DNA of 50,711 bases from Flavipsychrobacter sp. (GTDB lineage Bacteria > Bacteroidota > Bacteroidia > Chitinophagales > Chitinophagaceae): positions 1-50,711 of the forward strand of contig JAJNBJ010000027.1 in the NCBI GenBank assembly GCA_021155965.1. The letters run 5' to 3'. The first letter of the stretch is position 1; each line of letters starts with the position of its first letter. The notes under the pieces are model-generated. The model was not told the DNA's origin and did no database searches. It worked only from the letters and a program-made list of their open reading frames with translations. Both the position numbers and the translations under genes were made by a program. Positions 32,693-41,440 of this stretch are shown one piece after another.

Positions 32693-34966
32693 ATGCAGAA
32701 TTATTTGGTGGGCTTGAATGAACAGCAGCGTATTGCGGTGGAACATATTGATGGCCCGCTGATGATAGTGGCCGGTGCAGGTAGTGGTAAGACAAAAGTC
32801 CTCACCACACGCATAGCACATCTGATGCACAGGGGTGTAGACCCGTTCAATATACTTGCGCTTACATTTACCAATAAGGCTGCAGCAGAGATGAAAGAGC
32901 GTATAGAAAAGACGCTCGGCAATACTGATGCACGCAACCTGTATATAGGTACTTTCCACTCGGTTTTTGCCAGGGTGTTGCGCGCAGAGGCCAATAAGCT
33001 TGGTTATCCAAACAACTTCACTATTTACGATACGGATGATGCGAAGAGTGTGATCAAGGATATAGTGAAGGATATGAACCTGGACGAAAAACACTATAAG
33101 CCTGCATACGTTTACAACAGGATATCGGCTGCAAAGAACAGCCTGATAGACCCTGTAATGTATAAGAATGATACCCTGATACAGCAGGAAGATGCACGTA
33201 CCACTCGCCCGCTGATAGGTGATATTTATGATGCCTATGCAAAACGTTGTTTCAAGAATGGGGCGATGGATTTTGACGACCTGCTGTTCAAGATGTATGT
33301 ACTGCTTACCCATTTTCCTGATGCGCTGGCGAAGTACCAGGGCAGGTTCCATTATATACTGATAGATGAGTACCAGGATACCAACCTGGCACAGTATGCC
33401 ATTATAAAAATGCTGGGTGCGCGGCATGAGAATATATGCGTAGTGGGAGATGATGCGCAGAGCATCTACTCATTCCGTGGGGCAACGGTACAGAATATTT
33501 TGCAGTTCCAGGATGATTATGAGGATGTGAAGGTTGTGAAGCTCGAACAGAATTACCGCAGTACTCAAACTATACTGAATGTTGCCAACAATGTAATAGG
33601 CAACAACAAGAACCAGATACCCAAGGAACTATGGACCAGCAATAAGGAAGGCGAGAAGATAATGCTGGTGCGCACCATGACGGATAATGATGAGGGGAAG
33701 TTTGTGGCTGATGCGATAAAGGAGCAGCAGATGCGCAATCATTATGCCAATAAGGATTTTGCAGTGTTGTATCGCACCAACGCTCAGAGCCGCTCCTTTG
33801 AGGAAGGTTTGCGAAGAATGAACATACCTTACAAACTGGTGGGAGGTACATCATTCTACCAGCGTAAGGAGATAAAAGACTACCTGGCCTATCTGCGGGT
33901 TATTGTTAATTCACAGGATGAGGAGAACATAAAGCGCATCATTAATTATCCTACGCGCGGCATTGGTAAAACGAGTATAGAGAAGATAATTATTCGCTCT
34001 AATGAACTGAACAAAACCTTCTGGGAAGTTATATCACAGCCCGAAATGAGTGGCATACACTCATCGAACATAGAAGGGTTTGTGACCATGATCAGGAGCT
34101 TCAGGGCATTGATAGATCAGGGTAAGAATGCTTACGACCTGGCATATGCGGTTGGCAAGCATACCGGGCTGGTGCAGGAATTGTACAACGATAAAAGTGT
34201 GGAGGGCCTTGCGCGTTATGAGAATGTGCAGGAACTCTTGAACTCAATAAAAGAATTTACAGAAACACCTGATGAAGAAGGAGAGCTTCGTGATAAAAGC
34301 CTTGGCAGCTACCTGCAGCAGATAACCTTGCTTACAGATGCTGATGAGGGCGATAATGACCCAGATAAAGTGAAGCTGATGACCATACATGCCGCAAAGG
34401 GGTTGGAGTTTCCCTGTGTGTTTTTGGTAGGGTTGGAGGAAAATCTATTCCCAAGTTCTATGAGCTTGTACGACCGTGCTGATCTTGAGGAAGAACGCCG
34501 TCTGTTTTATGTAGCTATTACACGTGCAAAAGAGCGCCTTTGGATAACACATGCCAACAGCCGTTACCGCTTTGGCCAACTGGTGCAGAATGACCCCAGC
34601 AGGTTTATTGAAGAGGTACCCGCAGCGCATCTTGACAGGACATTTACCGGTGCCAGCAACCGCCCGCAGGTAGGCGGTTTCCAGGGCATGCTGAATAATT
34701 CATTCGAGAAAATGCCGTCGTTGAAGAAGCTGGCAGATAAGCTGGCAACGCCTGCTCCGCCAACACATACACCCACCGCGAATTTTATAGCAGATGACCC
34801 GATGGCAATGGAGATAGGTATGCAGGTGGAACACCAGAAGTTTGGCTTTGGCAACATACTTTCTTTAGAAGGTGGCGTGAATAACCGTATTGCGGAGATT
34901 GACTTCGGCAGTCATGGCAAAAAGAAGATCATGCTGAACTTTGCAAAGCTGAGGATAGTGAGGTGA
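32693..34966 (+). CDS. UvrD/PcrA-type DNA helicase
   Basis: A 757-aa superfamily 1A 3'-5' helicase used in repair and in removing proteins or stalled complexes from DNA. All motifs are readable: LNEQQRIAVEH (Q motif), AGAGSGKTKVL (Walker A, Lys33), TFTNKAAAEMKER, YILIDEYQDTN (Walker B), GDDAQSIYSFRGA, LEQNYRSTQTIL, TIHAAKGLEFPCVFLVG and YVAITRAKERLWI. A C-terminal linker leads to a small Tudor-like end (GMQVEHQKFGFGNILSLEGG), as in PcrA, where it binds RNA polymerase. Length is typical. Its stop lies four bases from the stop of the convergent VanZ gene. Confidence 0.95.
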   Translation: MQNYLVGLNEQQRIAVEHIDGPLMIVAGAGSGKTKVLTTRIAHLMHRGVDPFNILALTFTNKAAAEMKERIEKTLGNTDARNLYIGTFHSVFARVLRAEANKLGYPNNFTIYDTDDAKSVIKDIVKDMNLDEKHYKPAYVYNRISAAKNSLIDPVMYKNDTLIQQEDARTTRPLIGDIYDAYAKRCFKNGAMDFDDLLFKMYVLLTHFPDALAKYQGRFHYILIDEYQDTNLAQYAIIKMLGARHENICVVGDDAQSIYSFRGATVQNILQFQDDYEDVKVVKLEQNYRSTQTILNVANNVIGNNKNQIPKELWTSNKEGEKIMLVRTMTDNDEGKFVADAIKEQQMRNHYANKDFAVLYRTNAQSRSFEEGLRRMNIPYKLVGGTSFYQRKEIKDYLAYLRVIVNSQDEENIKRIINYPTRGIGKTSIEKIIIRSNELNKTFWEVISQPEMSGIHSSNIEGFVTMIRSFRALIDQGKNAYDLAYAVGKHTGLVQELYNDKSVEGLARYENVQELLNSIKEFTETPDEEGELRDKSLGSYLQQITLLTDADEGDNDPDKVKLMTIHAAKGLEFPCVFLVGLEENLFPSSMSLYDRADLEEERRLFYVAITRAKERLWITHANSRYRFGQLVQNDPSRFIEEVPAAHLDRTFTGASNRPQVGGFQGMLNNSFEKMPSLKKLADKLATPAPPTHTPTANFIADDPMAMEIGMQVEHQKFGFGNILSLEGGVNNRIAEIDFGSHGKKKIMLNFAKLRIVR

Positions 34967-34970
34967 TTAG

Positions 34971-35375
34971 CTAATTAGCTGAAGAACTCCTCTTTGAAAA
35001 ATAAGCAAAAAGACAAAACAACCCCACACCAATAATCCCGCCAATTCCATCTGCAACAGCATCCACTAATTCTGCACTACGGCCAAGAAAGGTGGCTGCA
35101 TCCTGTACAATTTCTACAAAGGCGCCAAAAGCAATAGAAATGATGAGCAAGCGTACTACCCATTTGGTTGTAAGGGCAGGCTTTGCACAAAGCCAAAGGA
35201 AACTAAAGATGCCGAAGAGCACACAATGTGTCCATTTGTCAATAAGCGGAATATCAACCTTGGGTATTTCGGCAGAAGGGGTGAGGCAGGCAATAAAAAT
35301 GAGCAAGGTCCACAGCCACGCCAGGAACCTTGCCCGTTTTGTATAAGGTGAATCCGGACTGAATATCCGTATCAT
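34971..35375 (-). CDS. VanZ-family membrane protein
   Basis: A 134-aa protein with about four spans (FLAWLWTLLIFIACLTPS, CVLFGIFSFLWLCA, WVVRLLIISIAFGAFVEIVQ, GIGGIIGVGLFCLFAYF). VanZ-family signatures are the early CLTPS, the KWTHCVLFGIFS segment and the AFVEIVQ..GRSAELVDAVADGIG stretch. Members named for teicoplanin resistance have no proven biochemical role; most in Bacteroidota are not resistance genes. It starts two bases after the gcvH stop and is likely co-transcribed with it. Confidence 0.85.
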   Translation of the reverse strand: MIRIFSPDSPYTKRARFLAWLWTLLIFIACLTPSAEIPKVDIPLIDKWTHCVLFGIFSFLWLCAKPALTTKWVVRLLIISIAFGAFVEIVQDAATFLGRSAELVDAVADGIGGIIGVGLFCLFAYFSKRSSSAN

Positions 35376-35377
35376 TT

Positions 35378-35755
35378 TTAGCCTACTAATGCGGTATAAC
35401 CGGCAGCATCCAGCAGCGCATCTACATCTGCGGGATTGTTTACCGTCATTTTCACCATCCAGCCATTGCCGTATGGGTCATTGTTTACGTGTTGTGGGTT
35501 ATCATTAAGCGCGCTGTTCACTTCGGTAATAGTACCGCTGATAGGCAGGAAAAGATCAGAAACTGTCTTTACTGCTTCTACAGTGCCAAATACATCGTGT
35601 TGGTTCAATGCTTTACCTACTGAAGGTACATCTACATACACTATATCTCCCAGTTCGTGCTGTGCGAAATCGGTAATGCCTATTGTTGCTACGTTACCCG
35701 TTAGTGATATCCATTCGTGGTCTTTTGTGTAACGTAAGTTTGCCGGAATATTCAT
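35378..35755 (-). CDS. gcvH: Glycine cleavage system H protein
   Basis: A 125-aa lipoyl carrier that moves the aminomethyl group between the P, T and L proteins of glycine cleavage. The lipoylated lysine is Lys63 in [12 protein letters not shown]-terminal RYTKDHEWI and the C-terminal [11 protein letters not shown] are typical. It is not next to gcvP or gcvT. The vanZ gene follows two bases downstream. Confidence 0.96.
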   Translation of the reverse strand: MNIPANLRYTKDHEWISLTGNVATIGITDFAQHELGDIVYVDVPSVGKALNQHDVFGTVEAVKTVSDLFLPISGTITEVNSALNDNPQHVNNDPYGNGWMVKMTVNNPADVDALLDAAGYTALVG

Positions 35756-35837
35756 ACTTCAAAAAATTTAGCGTAAAAATAGGCGAAAACCCTGAAAGTT
35801 AATAGGTGCGAACTAAAGCGAAATAAATTATAATATG

Positions 35838-36317
35838 TTACATGCTTTGTTTGCGTTCATTTGCAACTTGTTGTAGCATGTCAATATCTGCCTTGTCTTT
35901 TGAACGCCCTGTGTTAATTTTTGATAAAATAAGGTCGTTCAGGTGAAGAAAAGGAATTTGTAATTCATCCACTTCGGCGACGACCTTGTTATTATCTGCT
36001 TCATCGTATTGAACAAGATTTATCCGTGTCAGAAAATCTATTTTTTCAGGTTCTTCACCCATACTGAAAACGGTATGTTGTGTAAAATCAATATTGCTCA
36101 CTGCATTGACCTCATCATCTTCAAAACCAAATTGTTTTAAAACGGGAAGTAATTTTTTCTTGTTGTCATTGTCAGGTTTAAGCCAAATGTCTATATCGCC
36201 TGTAGTGCGCTTATAACCGTGGAAAATAACGGAATAACCCCCTATGATGATAAAATTAACGTTTGCATCCAGCAACATCTTTATAAGCCGTTGGTGCAAC
36301 TCTATGAACAGGTTCAT
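35838..36317 (-). CDS. Nucleotidyltransferase-fold protein, possible toxin
   Basis: A 159-aa protein with the start of a minimal nucleotidyltransferase fold: IIIGGYSVIFHGYKRTTGDIDIWL, where Gly26-Gly27 and the metal-binding pair Asp41/Asp43 match family positions. The C-terminal half includes LHLNDLILSKINTGRSKDKADIDML, the helical part seen in the AbiEii/DUF6036-like group. Its start overlaps the stop of the small upstream gene by four bases (ATGA, 36314-36317). Such two-gene sets are common in Bacteroidota; some relatives in the AbiE and MNT families are toxins that modify tRNA or their partner, but no activity is shown for this one. Confidence 0.75.
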   Translation of the reverse strand: MNLFIELHQRLIKMLLDANVNFIIIGGYSVIFHGYKRTTGDIDIWLKPDNDNKKKLLPVLKQFGFEDDEVNAVSNIDFTQHTVFSMGEEPEKIDFLTRINLVQYDEADNNKVVAEVDELQIPFLHLNDLILSKINTGRSKDKADIDMLQQVANERKQSM

Positions 36318-36529
36318 TTTGGAGCAATGATATTTATGTGTAATTTTTTGCGCCTCGCTTTAAGGCTTTCCTGTGTTACGCCATAAACCCGTAATATAAG
36401 GTCTACCGTTTCTTTTAAACCCGTTAATGGAGATTTATTAGCTGCATCGGCAGCCTCGCTGCGTGCAGCTTCTTCAAAAGAACTGTAAATACGCAGTTTT
36501 GGCTTACATGGGTTACTTTTTTCTTCCAT
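36314..36529 (-). CDS. Small partner of the nucleotidyltransferase, possible antitoxin
   Basis: A 71-aa protein with a basic C-terminus (SLKARRKKLHINIIAPK) and a central acidic/alanine-rich helix (SSFEEAARSEAADAANKSP). No DNA-binding domain can be named. It is translationally coupled to the nucleotidyltransferase gene through an ATGA overlap, which is the usual layout for an antitoxin or regulator made before its partner. Upstream, 36530-36819, no gene is seen before the divergent nrdJ. Confidence 0.6.
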   Translation of the reverse strand: MEEKSNPCKPKLRIYSSFEEAARSEAADAANKSPLTGLKETVDLILRVYGVTQESLKARRKKLHINIIAPK

Positions 36530-36819
36530 TATGCAGTGGACTTAATTGTGCTGCAAAGATACCGTTAAAACGGGTTATTACAGTGTTTTTGGCCCGATAA
36601 ATCCCCTTAAAATGTAGTAATTTTATAAAATAAAACAAGGGGAAAATTGTTAATAGTATTATATAAAAATTAATTTGAGTTTACCCGCTTGTGGTCTGTG
36701 GGTTTTCCACAGGTGTGTTAGTTTCTTTCTCTCACAGGCGTGGTTGTTTTAAATAATTTAGCTGTCCCCCTACATACTTTTCTAAACAACAATAATTAAC
36801 TGTTAAATAATATTTGCTC
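36530..36819. other. AT-rich leader region of nrdJ
   Basis: No gene is seen. A short hairpin, CTGTGG (36697-36702) with CCACAG (36707-36712), lies in the middle of an AT-rich stretch, and TTTTCCACA there resembles a single DnaA-box-like word. I looked for a cobalamin riboswitch and an NrdR box in front of the B12-dependent reductase and recognised neither. Confidence 0.5.
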
Positions 36820-39800
36820 ATGAGTGCCACAACTAAAAAAGGTCTTTCGTTCGACCGCCAGTACACCCGCGATGGAGTGAGCCCATACGACATGTTCGAG
36901 TACGATTATCGTACCTCTGTGATCCGTAATCCGAATGGAGAAAAGGTATTTGAAATGACAAAAGTGGAAGTGCCAAAACATTGGTCGCAGATTGCTACCG
37001 ATATCCTGGCGCAAAAGTATTTCCGCAAGGCAGGTGTGCCTCAGCCTGATGGCACCACCGGCAGGGAAACTTCCATTAAAGAAGTAGCCCACCGCCTGGC
37101 ACATTGCTGGCGTAGCTGGGGCGAGGAGTATGGCTACTTTGCCAGCAAGAAGGACGCACAGGTGTTCTACGAAGAACTGGTGTATAGCATCATGATACAA
37201 AGCTGCGCGCCCAACTCACCGCAGTGGTTCAATACCGGGCTGTTCAGCAGCTATGGTATAGATGGCAAGGCGCAGGGTCACTATTATGTAGACCCTAAGA
37301 GCGGTAAACTGGAGCGTTCTAAGAATGCTTACGAGCGTCCTCAGCCACATGCCTGCTTTATATTAAGCGTGGATGACGACCTGGTGAATGATGGTGGTAT
37401 CATGGACCTGTGGGTTCGTGAGGCGCGCATCTTCAAATATGGCTCGGGTGTAGGTACCAATTACTCCAACATCCGTGCGGAAGGTGAAAAACTGAGCGGT
37501 GGCGGTACATCTAGCGGGCTGATGAGCTTCCTGAAAATAGGCGACCGTGCTGCAGGTGCTATTAAGAGCGGTGGCACTACACGCCGTGCTGCTAAAATGG
37601 TGTGTCTCGACCTTGATCACCCGGAAGTGGTGAATTTTATTGACTGGAAAGTAGAAGAAGAAAAGAAAGTGGCCGCACTGATAGCTGCCGGTTACGCATC
37701 TGATTACGAAGGTGAGGCATACAGGACAGTATCAGGCCAGAACTCTAATAACTCTGTTCGCGTGCCTAACTCTTTCTTCCATGCACTGGATAACAATGCA
37801 GACTGGGAAATGACCGCACGTAGCACCGGTAAGGTGATGAAGACGATACCTGCCAAGGAAATGTGGGAGAAAATATCCTATGCTGCTTGGCGTTGCGCTG
37901 ATCCCGGTACGCAATACGATACTACCATCAACGAATGGCACACATGCCCTGAAGGTGGCCGTATCCGCGCTTCCAACCCATGCTCTGAGTATATGTTCCT
38001 CGATAACACGGCATGTAACCTGGCATCGCTGAACCTGCGCCGCTTCTTTGACGAAGAGACCAGCACATTTGACGTGCAGGGCTTTGAATACATGACTCGC
38101 CTGTGGACAGTGGTGCTGGAAGTATCTGTGCTGATGGCACAGTTCCCATCGCCGGAAGTAGCACAACTGAGCTATGACTACCGTACGCTGGGCCTTGGCT
38201 ACGCAAACCTCGGTTCTATGCTGATGGTAAGCGGTATAGCATACGACAGCGAAGAAGCCCGCGCAATAGCAGGTGCGATAACTGCCATAATGAATGGTAT
38301 ATCGTACAAGACATCGGCTGAAATGGCTAAGGCATTAGGTGCGTTCCCTAAATACCAGGAGAACAAAAAGCACATGTTGCGCGTAATGCGCAACCACCGT
38401 GCTGCAGCATACGATGCGGCTGATGCATATGAAGGCATAGAGCTGAAGCCAATGGGCATCAATGCTAAGTACTGCCCCAACTACCTGTTGAAAGCAGCTA
38501 CCAAGGCATGGGATGATGCAGTGCAACTGGGCGAAAAATATGGTTACCGCAACGCACAGGCAACTGTGATAGCACCTACAGGTACTATCGGCCTTGTGAT
38601 GGATTGCGATACTACAGGTGTTGAACCTGATTTCGCACTGGTGAAATTCAAAAAACTTTCCGGTGGTGGTTACTTTAAGATCATCAACCAATCTATACCT
38701 GCTGCACTGAAGAAACTGGGCTACACACCAGAGCAGCAGGATGCAATAGTGAAGTTTGCGAAAGGGCATGGCACATTTGCCGGCGCTCCTTTCATCAACC
38801 ACCAAAGCCTGAGTGAGAAAGGCTTTATTGCTGATGAGCTGAAGAAACTGGATACATTGGTAGAGAGTGCATTCGAGATAGGGTTCGTATTCAACCACTA
38901 CAACCTGGGCGAAGAGTGCATGAAACGCCTGGGCTTTACACCTGAGCAATACCTGGCATCTGATTTCAGCCTGCTGGAAGAACTTGGCTTCTCTGATGCA
39001 GAGATAGACGCAGCCAACGATTATGTATGCGGTACGATGACTGTAGAAGGTGCGCCATTCCTGAAAGACGAACACCTTTCTGTGTTCGATTGCGCTAACA
39101 AATGTGGCAAGAAAGGCCAGCGGTTTATACATGCTCACGGCCACATACGCATGATGGGCGCTGTGCAGCCGTTCATCAGCGGTGCGATATCAAAAACGAT
39201 CAACCTGCCGAATGAGGCTACTATAGAAGAAATAAAAGACTGCTACTACCTGAGCTGGAAACTGGCATTGAAAGCATGTGCATTGTACCGCGATGGTTCT
39301 AAATTGAGCCAGCCGCTGAGCAATAAGAGTGATAAGAAGAAGAAAGATGAAGTGAAAGAAGAGGCTGCACCGGCAGATTCTGGCCTGATAGTGGACATGA
39401 GCAAGCTTACTGTTGACGAGCTGCTGGAAGAAGTGAACAGGCGCATGCAGGCGAGCCCTGACACCAGTCTGAAACGCGCACTCAGCAATATTGTTGAGCG
39501 CAAGCAGCTGCCTGCAAAACGCCGTGGTTATACCATAAAAGGCAAAGTAGGCGGCCAGGCAATGTTCCTGCGCACAGGTGAATATAGTGATGGTACACTG
39601 GGCGAGATATTCATAGATATGGCGAAAGAAGGTGCTACCATGCGCAGCATGCTGAACAGCTTCGCAATAGCTATATCCATAGGCCTGCAGTACGGTGTGC
39701 CGCTGGAAGAGTACGTGGACAAATTCATCTTCTCCAGGTTTGAGCCTGCGGGAATTGTGGATCACCCGAATATCAAAACAGCAACCTCGGTGCTCGACTA

Positions 39801-40143
39801 TGTGTTCCGTCTGCTGGCATATGAATACCTCGACCGCGATGACCTGGTACACGTACCGGATCCCAACAGGGTAACAAAGGCGCAGGAAACAGAAACCCTG
39901 CAGCAGGAGCTCTCGCAAGTGCGTGTTACTGCACCGCAAACACAAGCTCCACAGGCACAGAAACCAAAAGCAGCTATGGCACCGCAGGCAGTAGGTGTGA
40001 GTGCACAGAACAGTGCAGACATCAAGAAACTGATGGGCACCAGCGCTGATGCACCTGTATGCCGCAACTGTGGCAACATTACCCTCCGTAACGGCACCTG
40101 CTATATGTGCCCCAACTGCGGAACAACTACCGGATGCAGTTAG
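36820..40143 (+). CDS. nrdJ: Class II (adenosylcobalamin-dependent) ribonucleoside-diphosphate reductase
   Basis: A 1107-aa enzyme that makes deoxyribonucleotides using B12 to generate the thiyl radical, without oxygen need. The ATG at 36820 is used; TTG at 36814 is the frame's formal start. The reductase core has the paired redox Cys (HACFILSVDDDL), the finger-loop NPCSEYMFLDNTACNLASLNL-type motif with radical Cys388 and Glu390, and GTIGLVMDCDTTGVEPDF, a typical class II element. A C-terminal tail carries a zinc-finger-like end with four Cys (CRNCG and CPNCG) plus a final Cys, expected to deliver electrons to the active site. Length fits the long type II enzymes. A clear terminator follows. 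Confidence 0.95.
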   Translation: MSATTKKGLSFDRQYTRDGVSPYDMFEYDYRTSVIRNPNGEKVFEMTKVEVPKHWSQIATDILAQKYFRKAGVPQPDGTTGRETSIKEVAHRLAHCWRSWGEEYGYFASKKDAQVFYEELVYSIMIQSCAPNSPQWFNTGLFSSYGIDGKAQGHYYVDPKSGKLERSKNAYERPQPHACFILSVDDDLVNDGGIMDLWVREARIFKYGSGVGTNYSNIRAEGEKLSGGGTSSGLMSFLKIGDRAAGAIKSGGTTRRAAKMVCLDLDHPEVVNFIDWKVEEEKKVAALIAAGYASDYEGEAYRTVSGQNSNNSVRVPNSFFHALDNNADWEMTARSTGKVMKTIPAKEMWEKISYAAWRCADPGTQYDTTINEWHTCPEGGRIRASNPCSEYMFLDNTACNLASLNLRRFFDEETSTFDVQGFEYMTRLWTVVLEVSVLMAQFPSPEVAQLSYDYRTLGLGYANLGSMLMVSGIAYDSEEARAIAGAITAIMNGISYKTSAEMAKALGAFPKYQENKKHMLRVMRNHRAAAYDAADAYEGIELKPMGINAKYCPNYLLKAATKAWDDAVQLGEKYGYRNAQATVIAPTGTIGLVMDCDTTGVEPDFALVKFKKLSGGGYFKIINQSIPAALKKLGYTPEQQDAIVKFAKGHGTFAGAPFINHQSLSEKGFIADELKKLDTLVESAFEIGFVFNHYNLGEECMKRLGFTPEQYLASDFSLLEELGFSDAEIDAANDYVCGTMTVEGAPFLKDEHLSVFDCANKCGKKGQRFIHAHGHIRMMGAVQPFISGAISKTINLPNEATIEEIKDCYYLSWKLALKACALYRDGSKLSQPLSNKSDKKKKDEVKEEAAPADSGLIVDMSKLTVDELLEEVNRRMQASPDTSLKRALSNIVERKQLPAKRRGYTIKGKVGGQAMFLRTGEYSDGTLGEIFIDMAKEGATMRSMLNSFAIAISIGLQYGVPLEEYVDKFIFSRFEPAGIVDHPNIKTATSVLDYVFRLLAYEYLDRDDLVHVPDPNRVTKAQETETLQQELSQVRVTAPQTQAPQAQKPKAAMAPQAVGVSAQNSADIKKLMGTSADAPVCRNCGNITLRNGTCYMCPNCGTTTGCS

Positions 40144-40165
40144 TAAGTTTTTATAAAAATGACAG

Positions 40166-40193
40166 AAAACATCCCGCTGTTGCGGGATGTTTT
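40166..40193. terminator. Intrinsic terminator of nrdJ
   Basis: Arms 40166-40177 and 40182-40193 make a 12-bp stem (core CATCCCGC) with a four-base loop and end in a T-rich tail. Confidence 0.9.
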
Positions 40194-40209
40194 ATTATAC
40201 CTAAATAGA

Positions 40210-40217
40210 TACCTTTG
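40210..40217 (+). promoter_or_regulatory. -7 box (TACCTTTG) before the DUF3298 gene
   Basis: Fits TAnnTTTG; the ATG at 40234 follows 16 bases later, directly after the nrdJ terminator. Confidence 0.45.
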
Positions 40218-40233
40218 AGCCACAATTGATACC

Positions 40234-41418
40234 ATGTACCGCATACTCTCCCTGTTAGCATTCATTCCATTATTCTTCATTGCCTGCAACGATAGTACTA
40301 ACAATGGTAATTCAAAAAGCACAGAGCAGCATACTGCCACCGGTAAAGCAGGCTCCTGGTATAAAAGATACGTAGGCACAGTGGCGGGTCAACCCGTTGT
40401 GGTGAACCTCTATTTTGGTGGTGACAGCAGCGATGCAGGCACAATAACTGTTACAGGTAATTATTACAACCGCGGTAAAAGCCAGTTGATAGACCTATCG
40501 GCAGATGGGAAGAAAGATGGAGAGCTGCACCTTACCGAATATGTACAGACAGAGCGCGATGTGGATGAGGACAAGAAATACCCTCAATGGGAGATAACAA
40601 TAGATAAGTCTGGCATAAAAGGTAAATGGTATAGTGGCGATAGGAAGGCTGTGCAGGAAATTATACTGCACGAAAATTATGACGATGCATACCGGTTTGA
40701 TGTGATAACAGCGAGCGACTCTGCATCTTTTAAAGGGAACAAGGATGAGTACTGGATACGCGCGGAGCATATGATGCTCATACCATCAGGTAAGATGAAC
40801 AAAGAAGAAGCAGCATTTATTACCTGCACACTGCTGCATGAACTGGAGGGAGATTCCTTAGGCGCAAATGACTTTTACAGCTTTATTCAGGCAGCAAACA
40901 ACACCAGGTTTGCCGAATACAAAAAGTTGCTGGCTAATGATATTAAGGCGTACGATGGGGCAGATGAGAACGCAAGCTACAACTGGGAGTCGGATATGAG
41001 CAGCCTGTGTGTGTATAATGATAAGGGGCTGGTAGTGTTTAATATAAATGAGTATGCCTACACAGGCGGTGCACACGGCAATACATTTGGTGCTTATATA
41101 TGCCTGGATGTAAGAGAAAAGAAAGTCTGGCGGCTGGAAGACATAGTAACTGTGGACAGCGCAAAACTCAGCGCTATGCTGGAAGCAGCAGTACGCAAAA
41201 CCTTTAAAATAAAACCCGGCGAGCCATTGAATGAGCACCTGCTGGTAGATACCATTCCCGTTACAGGCAATGTGATCGTATCAGATGCCGGCCTTACCTT
41301 TTTTTACAACCAATACGAGATAGCCTCTTATGCCAATGGGCAGTTGGCTTTCTTCTTATCTTACACTCAATTGAGCGATATGCTGAGGCCGGAGTTTAAG
41401 AAGAGGGTGGGGTTATGA
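40234..41418 (+). CDS. DUF3298 (RsiV-like) lipoprotein
   Basis: A 394-aa protein with a lipoprotein signal (MYRILSLLAFIPLFFIAC, lipid Cys18). The N-terminal half is a beta-rich domain without a name. The C-terminal half fits DUF3298: FNINEYAYTGGAHGNTFG, then RLEDIVTVDSAKLSAMLE and GLTFFYNQYEIASYANG. That domain is the extracellular sensing part of the lysozyme receptor RsiV in Bacillus; here there is no membrane span or sigma-binding part, so it is only an envelope protein with the same fold. Ligand unknown. The abortive-infection gene starts 22 bases downstream. Confidence 0.8.
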   Translation: MYRILSLLAFIPLFFIACNDSTNNGNSKSTEQHTATGKAGSWYKRYVGTVAGQPVVVNLYFGGDSSDAGTITVTGNYYNRGKSQLIDLSADGKKDGELHLTEYVQTERDVDEDKKYPQWEITIDKSGIKGKWYSGDRKAVQEIILHENYDDAYRFDVITASDSASFKGNKDEYWIRAEHMMLIPSGKMNKEEAAFITCTLLHELEGDSLGANDFYSFIQAANNTRFAEYKKLLANDIKAYDGADENASYNWESDMSSLCVYNDKGLVVFNINEYAYTGGAHGNTFGAYICLDVREKKVWRLEDIVTVDSAKLSAMLEAAVRKTFKIKPGEPLNEHLLVDTIPVTGNVIVSDAGLTFFYNQYEIASYANGQLAFFLSYTQLSDMLRPEFKKRVGL

Positions 41419-41440
41419 GATTTTAATAAAAAATATCAAT

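Noticed and set aside
36660-36720. Possible DnaA box and origin near nrdJ
   Set aside because: Only one box-like word (TTTTCCACA) in AT-rich DNA, with no dnaA or other origin genes nearby.
36530-36819. Cobalamin riboswitch or NrdR operator before nrdJ
   Set aside because: The B12-box pattern and paired NrdR boxes were not seen by eye.
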